Source: Tolumonas lignilytica (GTDB taxonomy: Bacteria > Pseudomonadota > Gammaproteobacteria > Enterobacterales > Aeromonadaceae). Taken from it: 64,000 bases of DNA. Below are positions 10,501 to 18,697 of this stretch, in pieces (position 1 is the stretch's first letter; each line of letters opens with the position of its first letter). The notes beneath the pieces are model-generated. The model was not told the origin of the DNA and did not search any database. It saw only the letters and a program-made list of their open reading frames with translations. The position numbers were made by a program, and so were the translations under genes. The stretch is taken from positions 186,001 through 250,000 of the forward strand of contig NZ_AZUK01000002.1 of NCBI RefSeq assembly GCF_000527035.1, given 5' to 3'.

Positions 10501-10731
10501 GGGCCACTTGATTATGCAATGGGTGAGATAGGCGAATTCAAATTCATGAAGCATGTATATCGAGAATCTGGAGCATTACAAATTGCCTTAGTGAACCGCA
10601 AACTAAGTAAAGAAGGGCGACGGCAACGGGTATTTATGTCATTTTTTCAGTTATTGGCAATTTTATCTCTATTTTTTAAAGAGGATGAACCTATAAATGA
10701 AATGAGTCATGCATCACAAATTAAACGATGA
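7567..10731 (+). CDS. Very large tyrosine recombinase (trio gene 3)
   Basis: The 1054-residue protein carries a complete tyrosine-recombinase set. FSGLRRSEAG (about 523-532) is box I. VKRGIKSKAARRVLPL is the beta-hairpin with the conserved Lys. HHLRHSFANW (about 631-640) is HxxR. LLGHKEPSSIIASYLH (about 694-709) gives GH and the nucleophile Tyr. About 500 residues precede this domain and about 345 follow. The C-terminal 180 residues recur as a remnant at 27465-28040 (shared VPGKGFxIRSP, LQIALVNxxLS, RRQRVF), which marks this tail as a conserved part of the family. It probably catalyses the strand exchange at the tRNA-type site. Confidence 0.8.
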   Translation: MEKLTVSTYLDLLKGSLADKLAEHCAQHLDQHFPASDVKNEVQHVIKCMTSLRLFNNSQERFESEFLRRVVKKFRTEIEVQSIELMILELILLYALNEYQIDSAKVPAIIKLQRDKPFIRPDSMLQINAAAKLIGILEREQYRPTVQENPTAIIGRLLLHLFFKEQVERLEYALRIIQCAPRLEYLDGIVCIELNEPDLDCRYVLSEPGAIWWLHWLSIKDTISLNPKNKSAYYISAYLRSIPDWQYSSVSIPTLKLLRKTDVSLRISPIHYAYVANFSKSTSLRPSAFLRILTGKKVKQDREPPDTYYVMTVREKRNWKEQFSIERYTPLREQLMELTRMMGLLKPSDGRHHNGRLGVSRNQLIHLFTQWLTDNKDTYSPYLWLLMAWAKSLLSDGGKIKSVLEPSTITDYTNSIGCEFLTVFCQYKIETLGPNDWIDLLDEVSQEIKSSQRKSLVIYLACYLRDSGLVPDLAVSELDIAASHGQVDANIISPHHIDMIIQYLMKQNGEIYREAILLLCLCYFSGLRRSEAGYLQLSDFTFSTDLSGPVDMYIRLNVKRGIKSKAARRVLPLDVLWPADHLSLLRNKIMYSRQQSVTPTRPLFEDIRKVEKAFLLITDLMHHITGDQTLCIHHLRHSFANWQWIRLNPSALSQGRKQLTLFNHTLFSADQVEKFHARLGLKPASRKSMYVLCHLLGHKEPSSIIASYLHLKDLAGYLLLNARATIQNKQLTQTLGRTKVALRNDYADNLALRLSFETKQMEEKIAPIPYGKTLSTSIATLHEFVIRNNVNADTLGRDVFSWAGILIACKTLTPEQVAENEGMHPEDIRRLINAAETIQRKCSGRGKQLPLIPDLTPWVKTLNQKPVKQQNMAEKMKAESHSFKILRFLLTRLNEKLEQGGLTWDVIRNASYNLIYVVPGKGFLIRSPSIKRTQSFFELLQQLGLNAKRLRLTLYLDPNEVTPDQTQHWHNTLKQSPLGPLDYAMGEIGEFKFMKHVYRESGALQIALVNRKLSKEGRRQRVFMSFFQLLAILSLFFKEDEPINEMSHASQIKR

Positions 10732-11166
10732 TTTTATGTCGTCAAAAGATATTTTTTCATCGTTTCATTCCTCTTTCCAATAGTCCGTACGTCGGTAGCG
10801 ACCTAAGGTTGAAATCTAAAAAGAACGGGCAGAATTATCTAGAGGTAATATCTGCCCACTTATTTAATATAAGAGATGTATTCACCATAATTTTCTTCAT
10901 GTAAACCAGTCTTTGTGCTTATTATCTAGCTCACTTTTGCCCCATTCTAATTTAGAGCAAATTTCATCTTTAATGTTTCCATTTAAATTGCCTTAATTTA
11001 GCTAATGCAAAAATAACTGCATGGCGACAAGTTGCTAAGGATAAAATGGAAACGTAATCCCTCGTGTCAAGTTGATCGTAACAGGCATAATTACGCATCT
11101 ATAAGAATGAGAAAACACGCATACTCGGTAAATCGGATATGCGTGCTGATCTTGATTGAATATGAC
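10732..11166. other. Intergenic region between the recombinase trio and the cargo
   Basis: I see no gene in these 435 bases. An inverted repeat, GGGCAGA at 10828-10834 with TCTGCCC at about 10852-10858, lies about 100 bases after the last trio gene and may end its transcript. A second hairpin near 11116-11145 belongs to the minus-strand hydrolase gene. The rest is AT-rich with no recognisable promoter. Confidence 0.5.
11116..11145 (-). terminator. Terminator of the minus-strand hydrolase operon
   Basis: On the minus strand CACGCATA and TATGCGTG form a stem with a short AT-rich loop, followed by TTTTCTC. It lies about 20 bases after the stop codon of the hydrolase at 11167. Confidence 0.7.
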
Positions 11167-12216
11167 TTAAATGTTTTTGCCGTAAAACGATGTTAATTTT
11201 TCAACTGCCTGATTGACGTATTCAGGTTTCCAATACGTTTCAATGTGAGTTGCACCTTTAATCAGGAATAACTCTTTCGTTTTCGCATTGGTCGCCAGTG
11301 GGAAGGCGCTTTCAGTCATATATAAAGTGTCGGCTTTATCACCGGCGATCATGAGTAATGGCTGGTTAATTAAATCCATATTGGTTGCAGCATCAAAACT
11401 CATCAAATCAAGCAGGCTACTCATGGTGTAGCGGAATGATGAGTTTGGATGTGCATGAGTTTTCCAGTAATACTCAAAACCCTGACGATAGAGATCAAAC
11501 GGCAGTTTCGCAATTTGTTCGTCGGTCAGCTTCGTATCGGCAGCATAAATGATTTTACCGCCAGCAGCTTCCTGTGCTCGCGCATCAGATGCCTGCTGGA
11601 GACGTTGCTGAATGGTATCTACCTGAGAGTTCATGAACCCATTACGTCTGACTAAACCAGAATTAAACATACTGACTGTCGCCAGTGCTTTAAAACGTTT
11701 GTCGGTTTGAGCAGCTTTTAGTGAATAACCGCCACCGCCACAAATTCCTAATAAGCCAACACGGCTTGCATCAACACCAGCGTAGTGCGTGATGTAATCA
11801 GCCATGCCATGGATGTCTTCGATACGGTTTGCTGGTTTATCAACGTAACGAGGTAATCCGCCACTGCCTCCCTGATAGGCGGCATCAGCTGTAATAGTGA
11901 TATAACCCTGTTCAGCTAAGCGTTGTGCATATAAACCAGCGACTTGTTCTTTTATGCCACCATTCGGATGCGCAACGACAATTGTTGGGTATTTTTTGGT
12001 TTTGTCATATCCAGCTGGCGTATAAACATTGGCAACAATATCAATTCCGTTCAATTTGTATTTCACCGGATGGATATTGACTTGGCCTTGTTCATTTTTA
12101 GTAATGGCGCCTTCGTACACCAATGTCCAAGGATTTTGTTTGTAGTCAGCGGCATAAGACATGCTTGATGAGACAGCAACCGTTGCTGCAATCAGTGTTG
12201 CATTCAATGATTTCAT
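11167..12216 (-). CDS. Exported alpha/beta hydrolase, YcjY/dienelactone-hydrolase-like, Cys nucleophile
   Basis: The 349-residue protein has a signal peptide (MKSLNATLIAATVAVSSSMSYA, cleavage about residue 22) and an alpha/beta hydrolase fold. The nucleophile elbow reads LLGICGGGGY with Cys at about 159 in place of the usual Ser. Candidate acid and base are AGDKAD (about 292-296) and GATH (His about 324). AHPNGGIKEQVAGLYAQRLAEQGY is the family's oxyanion region. It is the most distant of five related hydrolases in this window. It lies 24 bases downstream of the cupin-CMD gene, so the two probably share a transcript. The substrate is unknown. Confidence 0.8.
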   Translation of the reverse strand: MKSLNATLIAATVAVSSSMSYAADYKQNPWTLVYEGAITKNEQGQVNIHPVKYKLNGIDIVANVYTPAGYDKTKKYPTIVVAHPNGGIKEQVAGLYAQRLAEQGYITITADAAYQGGSGGLPRYVDKPANRIEDIHGMADYITHYAGVDASRVGLLGICGGGGYSLKAAQTDKRFKALATVSMFNSGLVRRNGFMNSQVDTIQQRLQQASDARAQEAAGGKIIYAADTKLTDEQIAKLPFDLYRQGFEYYWKTHAHPNSSFRYTMSSLLDLMSFDAATNMDLINQPLLMIAGDKADTLYMTESAFPLATNAKTKELFLIKGATHIETYWKPEYVNQAVEKLTSFYGKNI

Positions 12217-12240
12217 CGAAATGACCTTCTTAGATAAGTG

Positions 12241-13092
12241 CTATTTGGTGGGATTATCTTTAAAAATATCTTTCGCGATACCAACCGCGGTGACAGCACT
12301 TGGCCAGCCGGTATAGAACGCGAGGTGTGTAATTTCTTCCGAGATCTCAGATTGAGTGACACCGTTTTTCAGGGCCAAATTGATATGAGATCGGAGTTGA
12401 TCGGGGCGATTGAGTGCAATTAACGCACTAACGGTAATCAAACTGCGTTCGCGTTTAGACAGCTCAGGCCGCTCCCAGATATCGTCGTACAAAACTTTGT
12501 CTGTCAATTCGGCAAGTTTCGGCGCAGTCTCTCCCATCAACTGTTGAGCGCGTGATGGTTGAACTGGAGCAACGGCGTTTTTTTCCTGAGTGCCATATTG
12601 AGCGTCAGTGACTTTTTCATACCAATCTGCGGTTTTTCCTTCCTGATGTTCCTGAACAGCAAGGTGTGTGAAGCTGCTGTCAGGTGTTGCCCCGTGCCAG
12701 TGCTTTACTCCCGGCGGGATCCAGACTACATCACCAGTTTTAATTGTTTTCCGCTCACCGCCCCAAAATTGGACATAACCGGTGCCTTTGGTCACCACTA
12801 AATGTTGTCCGACAGGATGCGAATGCCAGTCTGTGTGAGCACCCGGTTCAAAATTGACATAAGCTGCTGTCGCATCAGAGGGCGCGTCTGCTGGAAATAA
12901 CGGTGCAACGATTGCTTTACCAGTGAAATGCTCTGGTGCAGCAGGACGTAAAGGCCGGTCAGATTCATGGGTAATCGAAACAGTAACGAGATCCATTTTC
13001 TTATTTTCCCCAGAGTTAGTTTCCTGAGCTGCGAATACAGAACTACTGATATTCAACGCTAGAAATAATAGCGATAGGCTTAGCGGTCTCAA
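12241..13092 (-). CDS. Exported cupin plus carboxymuconolactone-decarboxylase-like fusion protein
   Basis: The 283-residue protein starts with a signal peptide (MRPLSLSLLFLALNISSSVFA). A cupin domain follows at about 60-150, with metal ligands in DWHSHPVGQHLVV and WIPPGVKHWHG. A CMD/AhpD-like domain at about 195-280 contains ELSKRERSLITVSALIAL and AFYTGWPSAVTA. CMD domains in such fusions often lack the Cys pair of true AhpD, and none is visible here. The only start that keeps the signal peptide is TTG at 13092 behind GAGG, because the upstream ATG is closed by TAA after two codons. The cupin could sense or oxidise a small aromatic, but this is inference. Confidence 0.8.
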   Translation of the reverse strand: MRPLSLSLLFLALNISSSVFAAQETNSGENKKMDLVTVSITHESDRPLRPAAPEHFTGKAIVAPLFPADAPSDATAAYVNFEPGAHTDWHSHPVGQHLVVTKGTGYVQFWGGERKTIKTGDVVWIPPGVKHWHGATPDSSFTHLAVQEHQEGKTADWYEKVTDAQYGTQEKNAVAPVQPSRAQQLMGETAPKLAELTDKVLYDDIWERPELSKRERSLITVSALIALNRPDQLRSHINLALKNGVTQSEISEEITHLAFYTGWPSAVTAVGIAKDIFKDNPTK

Positions 13093-13176
13093 TTAATTCA
13101 TCCTCAGTGTGCAAATTAGTAAGAAGTGAGTTTCCTCACCTCTTAGCAGATAATGGCTTGTGATTATGAATCAGCA

Positions 13177-14793
13177 TTACCACTGATAATCAGGCGCCAG
13201 CATTTTCAACAATTTGCTGTCATGCCCATACACCAGTGTATTTTCGGTATCCAAAAGCATGGTTGCTCCGCTTGCACGGGTATATGCTTTCCACTCTGGA
13301 AGTGATGTCGCAGAAGGTTTTCCTGTCTTGGCAAAAGAGATCCAAGCACTGCTCATGGTATCGGCTATCTTAGCGAGCGCTTGTTTTTCAGCGGCAGATT
13401 TTATGCCCCCAGTCGGAATAGGCGATTCCACATTAGCATTATTAAATACCAACGGGATTTCCACGGTATGGATCGCTAATGGCGACCCATGGGTATAAAC
13501 ATATCCGTAGACAGATGCTCCTTTCTGATCAGCCTTATGACTCATAATTTTAAGCATTGGCAGACGAATAAAGGTGTCAAAATAAAGCGCATCTTCTTTG
13601 CTCTTTGACGGAAATGCCTTCAAAAATTCCGCGACGACCTGCTCTTTGTTTGCGCCATAGGCTTTCTGTAAACGCTCATCAATTTCTTTATCAGTCAGTG
13701 TTTTTCCTTTATCTGGACCCATGACTAAATTCATTGATGCCCATTCATTTAAGTTGGAACCAATCAACAGTGGAATATCTTTACCCGTAGCAGCAAATGA
13801 GTCAGCGGTGACAGGATTAGTTGGCAGGAAATCACCATCGACAACCGGTTCCCAATCCATCGAAACCTTACCTGTTAAAGCACCCTTCAGACCAAACTCA
13901 CCCGCTGTTTCTACCTGCGCTTTCATGGATTCTTCAACCAGTTTGTCATAAGGAACAGACTGGATCGCATCAAGGTTATTTTTGGTAATACCTAGATTTT
14001 TCAGGGTTAACTCACCAACACGACGACTTGCTGCCAGTTTGGTAAAATTGACGCCCATCGATTCTGTTGCGCCACTTTGCACAATGCCTTTTTGGAACAG
14101 ACCTTTTGCATGAGGGCTGCTCATCAACGCAAGTACTTTTGCACCACCACCAGACTCACCGAATACAGTGACGTTCTTGGGATCGCCGCCAAAACGGGCA
14201 ATATTTTTCTGGATCCATTCCAACGAATCAACGATGTCTTCAATGCCCACATTGGCGGAATATTTATATTTCTCGCCGTAAGCAGACAAGTCTAGATGCC
14301 CCACAACATTCAACCTGTGGTTGACGGATACCACCACCACATCACCTTTTCTGCTCAGGTTTTCACCATTATAAGCAGGGGTTTCCTGTGCGGAACCAGT
14401 GGCAAACCCGCCACCGTGTAGCCAGACCATCACCGCTCGTTTTTTACCATCAATGCTGGGTGTCCAGATATTCAGGTTCTGTGCATTATTATCTTGTTGC
14501 CCTTTAGGCACCGGAAAACCCGTTAATGATGACTGCAAAGAAATAGGGCCGTATTCCGTTGCCTTACGAACGCCATGCCAAGGCGTGACTTTACTTGCTG
14601 GAACGAAACGTTCATGCGCTTCAGCATAGGGCACACCAAAATAGGTATAGATACCGTTACTTACTGCACCCTGAAGAGCACCCGATTCTATTTGTATAAT
14701 ATTGCCTTCTCTTTCTTTCACTTCTGCGAACGTGGGTTGGCTTGCCAACGTGATGGCGGTAATCAACCCAACGACAAACGGCATTTTTTTCAT
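13177..14793 (-). CDS. Exported type B carboxylesterase
   Basis: The 538-residue protein has a signal peptide ending near QPTFA (residue 23) and the carboxylesterase family B fold. The oxyanion motif LHGGGF is at about 125-130. The nucleophile elbow FGESGGGAKV has Ser at about 214. A Glu in LIGSNLNEW follows, and a His is expected in the C-terminal third (THGSPLAIHTVEIPLVF region). It hydrolyses carboxylic esters outside the inner membrane. It is on the same strand as the two genes downstream (84-base gap) and the hydrolase upstream. Confidence 0.88.
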   Translation of the reverse strand: MKKMPFVVGLITAITLASQPTFAEVKEREGNIIQIESGALQGAVSNGIYTYFGVPYAEAHERFVPASKVTPWHGVRKATEYGPISLQSSLTGFPVPKGQQDNNAQNLNIWTPSIDGKKRAVMVWLHGGGFATGSAQETPAYNGENLSRKGDVVVVSVNHRLNVVGHLDLSAYGEKYKYSANVGIEDIVDSLEWIQKNIARFGGDPKNVTVFGESGGGAKVLALMSSPHAKGLFQKGIVQSGATESMGVNFTKLAASRRVGELTLKNLGITKNNLDAIQSVPYDKLVEESMKAQVETAGEFGLKGALTGKVSMDWEPVVDGDFLPTNPVTADSFAATGKDIPLLIGSNLNEWASMNLVMGPDKGKTLTDKEIDERLQKAYGANKEQVVAEFLKAFPSKSKEDALYFDTFIRLPMLKIMSHKADQKGASVYGYVYTHGSPLAIHTVEIPLVFNNANVESPIPTGGIKSAAEKQALAKIADTMSSAWISFAKTGKPSATSLPEWKAYTRASGATMLLDTENTLVYGHDSKLLKMLAPDYQW

Positions 14794-14927
14794 TGAAATT
14801 CCTTCGAAGATGACTTTGCTGTTTATTTAAAATATTGACTTAGTATGATGATTTTTACTGTTTACGATTAGACCGAATATCAGCAAAGGCTTTTGAATAA
14901 AATTCACGAATATGAATTTTAAAATAA

Positions 14928-15953
14928 TTACTTATTAATTATTGTTTGCCTCCAAAACTCAGTGGCGAGCAAAATCCATCCTTCTGCGGGTGTTCCTTCA
15001 CCAAGCCCAAACCCATGGCCGACATTAGGAAATTGATGATATTCAACGTTCGTCCCCATTTGTTTTAATGCGTTTACTCGTTGTTTCATCACTGTAGGTG
15101 GTGCAATTCCGTCGCGACTTCCGACAACAACAAATGTTGGCGGTTCATGCTGTGAATAATCAGAATATCCGGTGTAAGCCATGATGACGGCGGCAGGCTT
15201 TGGTACGTTATCGCCACCATATTGGGCTACACCATAACTCCCCACTGCCGCCGCCATTCTGGCTCCAGCTGAACTGCCCCATAATGAATAGCCTTGTGTG
15301 CTGACCTGTAATTCAGATGAATTTTGGAAAATAAAAGAAATGGCACGAGCAAGATCTTGAACTGCATTGCGGCCACCGAGACCAACTCGATAGCGAAGCA
15401 CAAATGCGTTATAGCCTAGTTTGCTGATTTCATTGGCATAAGGAAAACCCTCATGCAATGACCCGACATATTCGAAACCGCCACCGGGGCAAATAATGGC
15501 AATAGGCGCATTCTTTTTGCCTCGGAAAAAAAACAAGCCAGTTTGACCCTTGTCAGGTGATTGCTGTCTTTCATCACCAGAATAGATATTATAAAAAATG
15601 GTTTCTCCTTTATTCACATCCTCAATCATTCTATTTAAAGATGTCACCACTGTTTTGGGCGTAATTTGTGTGTGGTACGGCAATAATGATTGAATATTAT
15701 TTATCGCAATAGGAATGTTTCTGCTTAAATCATTCCATGGCAATATAAGTGGAGAAAATCCATCAAAAGCATGATTTTTTAATATATTCTCAATACTGTC
15801 ATTTGCTGTCAAATATGGGTGTTTAACATCGCCCCCCTGTTTTTGAATGAATTTAATTTCTCTTTGCGAATACCCCGCAGGCTCGACATCATCGGATGCC
15901 AGACAAGAAATAATGCATAACGGTATTGCTTTCATTGATATTCTGTTATTCAT
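14928..15953 (-). CDS. Alpha/beta hydrolase (acetyl-xylan-esterase/BD-FAE type)
   Basis: The 341-residue protein has the small esterase fold. The oxyanion site is CPGGGFEYVG (about 155-164). The nucleophile is SLWGSSAGARM with Ser at about 228. The acid is in VVGSRDGIAPP and the base in NVGHGFGLG. The N-terminus (MNNRISMKAIPLCIISCLA) is weakly hydrophobic and may be a poor signal peptide. It is likely to act on short-chain acyl esters. A divergent LysR regulator begins 175 bases away on the plus strand and is the obvious candidate controller. Confidence 0.78.
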   Translation of the reverse strand: MNNRISMKAIPLCIISCLASDDVEPAGYSQREIKFIQKQGGDVKHPYLTANDSIENILKNHAFDGFSPLILPWNDLSRNIPIAINNIQSLLPYHTQITPKTVVTSLNRMIEDVNKGETIFYNIYSGDERQQSPDKGQTGLFFFRGKKNAPIAIICPGGGFEYVGSLHEGFPYANEISKLGYNAFVLRYRVGLGGRNAVQDLARAISFIFQNSSELQVSTQGYSLWGSSAGARMAAAVGSYGVAQYGGDNVPKPAAVIMAYTGYSDYSQHEPPTFVVVGSRDGIAPPTVMKQRVNALKQMGTNVEYHQFPNVGHGFGLGEGTPAEGWILLATEFWRQTIINK

Positions 15954-16128
15954 GATGCATGGAAATAATATTGCTTATTCCCATATTAAATGACTTTGTA
16001 TTATTTATTACGATTCAAAACCGAATAGGTTATTGCATAATTCTCACAAATACCCTTAATGACATGTTCTATAATGAAAAATGCTAACAGCCCACTCAGA
16101 GCTGAGTCACAATTTGCATGGAACATGA

Positions 16129-17034
16129 ATGTTGAAAGAAAATCTGAATGACTTGCAACTCTTCTTGGTCGTTGCCAAAGAAGGCAGTTTTACCAAAGCA
16201 TCAGCGCTGTTAGGGGTTTCACCTTCCGCATTAAGTCACTCAATAAAGGCGCTTGAAACTCGCTTAGGTTTTCGTTTGTTTAATCGGACAACGAGGAGCA
16301 TTGCGCTCACTGAAACAGGTGAACATCTGCTGTCCATTATTGAACCAAAACTCACCGAATTAGATCGTGAAATGCAAGATTTACATGAATCCCTCAATCG
16401 ACTGACCGGCAACATTCGTATCACCGCGACTGAACATGCCGCATCGGCCATTCTGGCTCCTTTATTATCTTCATTTGTCAGAAATTACCCTGAAATTACC
16501 GTCGAAGTTTCGGTAAATAATGGCTTTGTTGATATCGTCAATGAGCGCTTTGATGGTGGGATCCGTTTAGGTGAACACTTAGAAAAAGATATGGTTGCCG
16601 TTCGCGTTGGCCCGGATGTTCGTATGTTGCCAGTCGCAAGCCCCGAATATTTTTTAACGCATCCAAAACCAGAAACACCCTATGATTTACAGCAGCATTC
16701 GTGTCTCAATCTGCGTTTGTCTCATCAAGGGGGCATCTATGCATGGGAGTTTACTCATGATGGAAAAGAGCTTCGGGTTAAAGTCGAAGGCCAACTGACA
16801 TTTAATAGCGTTGCATTGATTAAATCTGCTGCACTGGATGGTTTAGGGATTGCTTATCTGGCAGAGAACTTTGTTGCCGATGAGATCAAGGCGGGTCGAT
16901 TAGTCGCTGTGTGTGAGTCGTGGTGCCCCTATTTTTCAGGATTCCATCTCTATTACCCGAGCGCTAAACAGCATAAACCCGCTTTTGCAAAATTTGTCGA
17001 AGCAATACGCTTTCGTGCATCGAAGAAACAATAA
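16129..17034 (+). CDS. LysR-family transcriptional regulator
   Basis: The 301-residue protein has an N-terminal winged helix-turn-helix, LQLFLVVAKEGSFTKASALLGVSPSALSHSIKALE (about 9-43), and FNRTTRSIALTETG, followed by a substrate-binding domain. It resembles the AaeR/PgrR/DhcR-like group often found beside aldehyde or ester genes. It diverges from the esterase at 14928-15953 and precedes the MFS exporter at 17198. The 175-base divergent gap should hold its operator. Confidence 0.88.
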   Translation: MLKENLNDLQLFLVVAKEGSFTKASALLGVSPSALSHSIKALETRLGFRLFNRTTRSIALTETGEHLLSIIEPKLTELDREMQDLHESLNRLTGNIRITATEHAASAILAPLLSSFVRNYPEITVEVSVNNGFVDIVNERFDGGIRLGEHLEKDMVAVRVGPDVRMLPVASPEYFLTHPKPETPYDLQQHSCLNLRLSHQGGIYAWEFTHDGKELRVKVEGQLTFNSVALIKSAALDGLGIAYLAENFVADEIKAGRLVAVCESWCPYFSGFHLYYPSAKQHKPAFAKFVEAIRFRASKKQ

Positions 17035-17197
17035 GATCATAAGCCTGTTGAATGTGATGTCATTCTACGGGCTTTCTGTTAACGGGTCTCATTACTCCTG
17101 AAATTATCTCACAAGCTCATTCTTTTTTGCCCACCTAATCAATGAGAAAACCTCGTTATATAGTCATGCTGTTACCGTAAAATCAAAAGCAGGCTAT

Positions 17198-18625
17198 ATG
17201 AAATCCGAATCAAACAATAAACGTTGGATATTGCTGATCATTCTGATGAGTTATCTGATGATCGTATTGGATATTTCCATCGTGATAACCGGATTACCTA
17301 AAATTAGTACCGATCTTCATTTTTCAACTGCATCACTATCATGGGTGCAAAACGCCTACACATTAACGTTTGGTGGTGTGCTGTTATTAGGTGCCCGCGC
17401 TGGTGATATTCTGGGTCGTAAACGAATGTTTCTGATTGGATTAAGCATTTTTATGTTTGCATCACTGCTGGTTGGATTATCGCCAACAGCACTGTTTATG
17501 CTCATAAGCCGCGCAATTCAGGGGATCGGTGCAGCGATCTTGGCGCCATCCACGCTGGCATTACTGACCACCAATTTTGAAGAAGGTGCTGAGCGAAATA
17601 CGGCCGTCAGTTACTACGGTGCAACAGCGGGGGTCGCCGCCAGTATCGGTTTAGTTGCCGGTGGTATTTTCGCAGGCTGGTTATCATGGCGTGTTGGGTT
17701 TTTTATCAATATTCCTATCGGATTATTCTTATTCTTTGGTGCAAGCAAATTCATTCGGGAAACCGAAAAACACCTCGGCCAATTTGATATCTTCGGTGCA
17801 ATGACCTCAACCGTGAGTATGTCTTTATTGGTCTATGGGATCGTGCAATTAGCTGAAAGCGGTATCCATGATCGCTATGCGCAATTGCCTATTGCTGCGG
17901 GCTTATTCTTACTGGTGATTTTCATTCTCAATGAAAAAAGAGCAAAACAGCCGATCATGCCTCTGCGTTTGTTTGCACATAAGGAAAGAAATGCAGCCCT
18001 TGTTTCACGCATGTTGTTTTTAGGTGCAGGGGTGAGTTTCTGGTTTTTTACAACCCAGATTTTACAGAATGTCATTGGCTTAACCGCGATAGAAACAGGG
18101 GTTGCGTTCTTACCGACCACACTCGCTAACTTTATCACTGCAATGAATATCTCAAAATTCACTCGTCGGTTCGGAAATGGGCGTGTTCTGGCCGTCATGT
18201 TGGCAATCAACATTATCGGTTTGCTGTGGTTAAGTCTGATCAACGACCATTCTGATTATATGTTTGCGGTTGCATTGCCAATGATTTTGATTGGGATCGG
18301 TCAGGGTGGTTCCATTGGCCCTCTGACAGTGGCAGGTCTCACTGAAGTGCCGCAACAAGATGCGGGGGCCGCCTCTGGACTCGTTAATGTTGCCCATCAG
18401 TTTGGTAGCTCAATTGGTCTTGCCATCCTGATCGTCATCTTCTCTTCATTCCAGGATCACTTGTTGTCTTTGAAAGGACAGCTAGCACATCAAATCTCTG
18501 CTGCGCTCGTCGGCGGAGCCATCATGGCCGCATTAGCCATGACACTTTGCTGGTTATTTATCGGAAGAAAACAGCCAACACAGATAACCAAGTTCACTGA
18601 TGCCTCAAACAAAGCGCAAGCCTGA
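17198..18625 (+). CDS. MFS exporter, EmrB/QacA (DHA2) type
   Basis: The 475-residue integral membrane protein begins RWILLIILMSYLMIVLDISIVITGLPKI and has the MFS motif A GDILGRKRMFLIG after the second helix. DHA2 motif C-like glycine-rich sequence is visible in helix 5 (GLVAGGIFAGWLSWRVGFFINIP). The family exports drugs and small organic molecules using the proton gradient. It is followed 72 bases later by a lipoprotein esterase on the same strand. Confidence 0.85.
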   Translation: MKSESNNKRWILLIILMSYLMIVLDISIVITGLPKISTDLHFSTASLSWVQNAYTLTFGGVLLLGARAGDILGRKRMFLIGLSIFMFASLLVGLSPTALFMLISRAIQGIGAAILAPSTLALLTTNFEEGAERNTAVSYYGATAGVAASIGLVAGGIFAGWLSWRVGFFINIPIGLFLFFGASKFIRETEKHLGQFDIFGAMTSTVSMSLLVYGIVQLAESGIHDRYAQLPIAAGLFLLVIFILNEKRAKQPIMPLRLFAHKERNAALVSRMLFLGAGVSFWFFTTQILQNVIGLTAIETGVAFLPTTLANFITAMNISKFTRRFGNGRVLAVMLAINIIGLLWLSLINDHSDYMFAVALPMILIGIGQGGSIGPLTVAGLTEVPQQDAGAASGLVNVAHQFGSSIGLAILIVIFSSFQDHLLSLKGQLAHQISAALVGGAIMAALAMTLCWLFIGRKQPTQITKFTDASNKAQA

Positions 18626-18697
18626 GTTTGATCGCATTGAACTCAATGATGACCTCTCTATTCAGCGTTTTTCAGAAATCAACATAAGGATAATCAT

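Larger units (their letters stand above)
4237..10731 (+). mobile_element. GMT-like recombinase trio at the left end of a tRNA-Val island
   Basis: This unit comprises the tRNA-half attachment sequence, about 200 bases of AT-rich leader, and three overlapping plus-strand genes (196, 845 and 1054 codons). At least two encode tyrosine-recombinase signatures. Three co-transcribed genes of this kind at an island end are the defining layout of Gamma-Mobile-Trio islands, which carry defence, offence and resistance cargo. I cannot run a homology search, so the family name is an inference from architecture. The right end of the island is not identified in the window. Confidence 0.65.
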
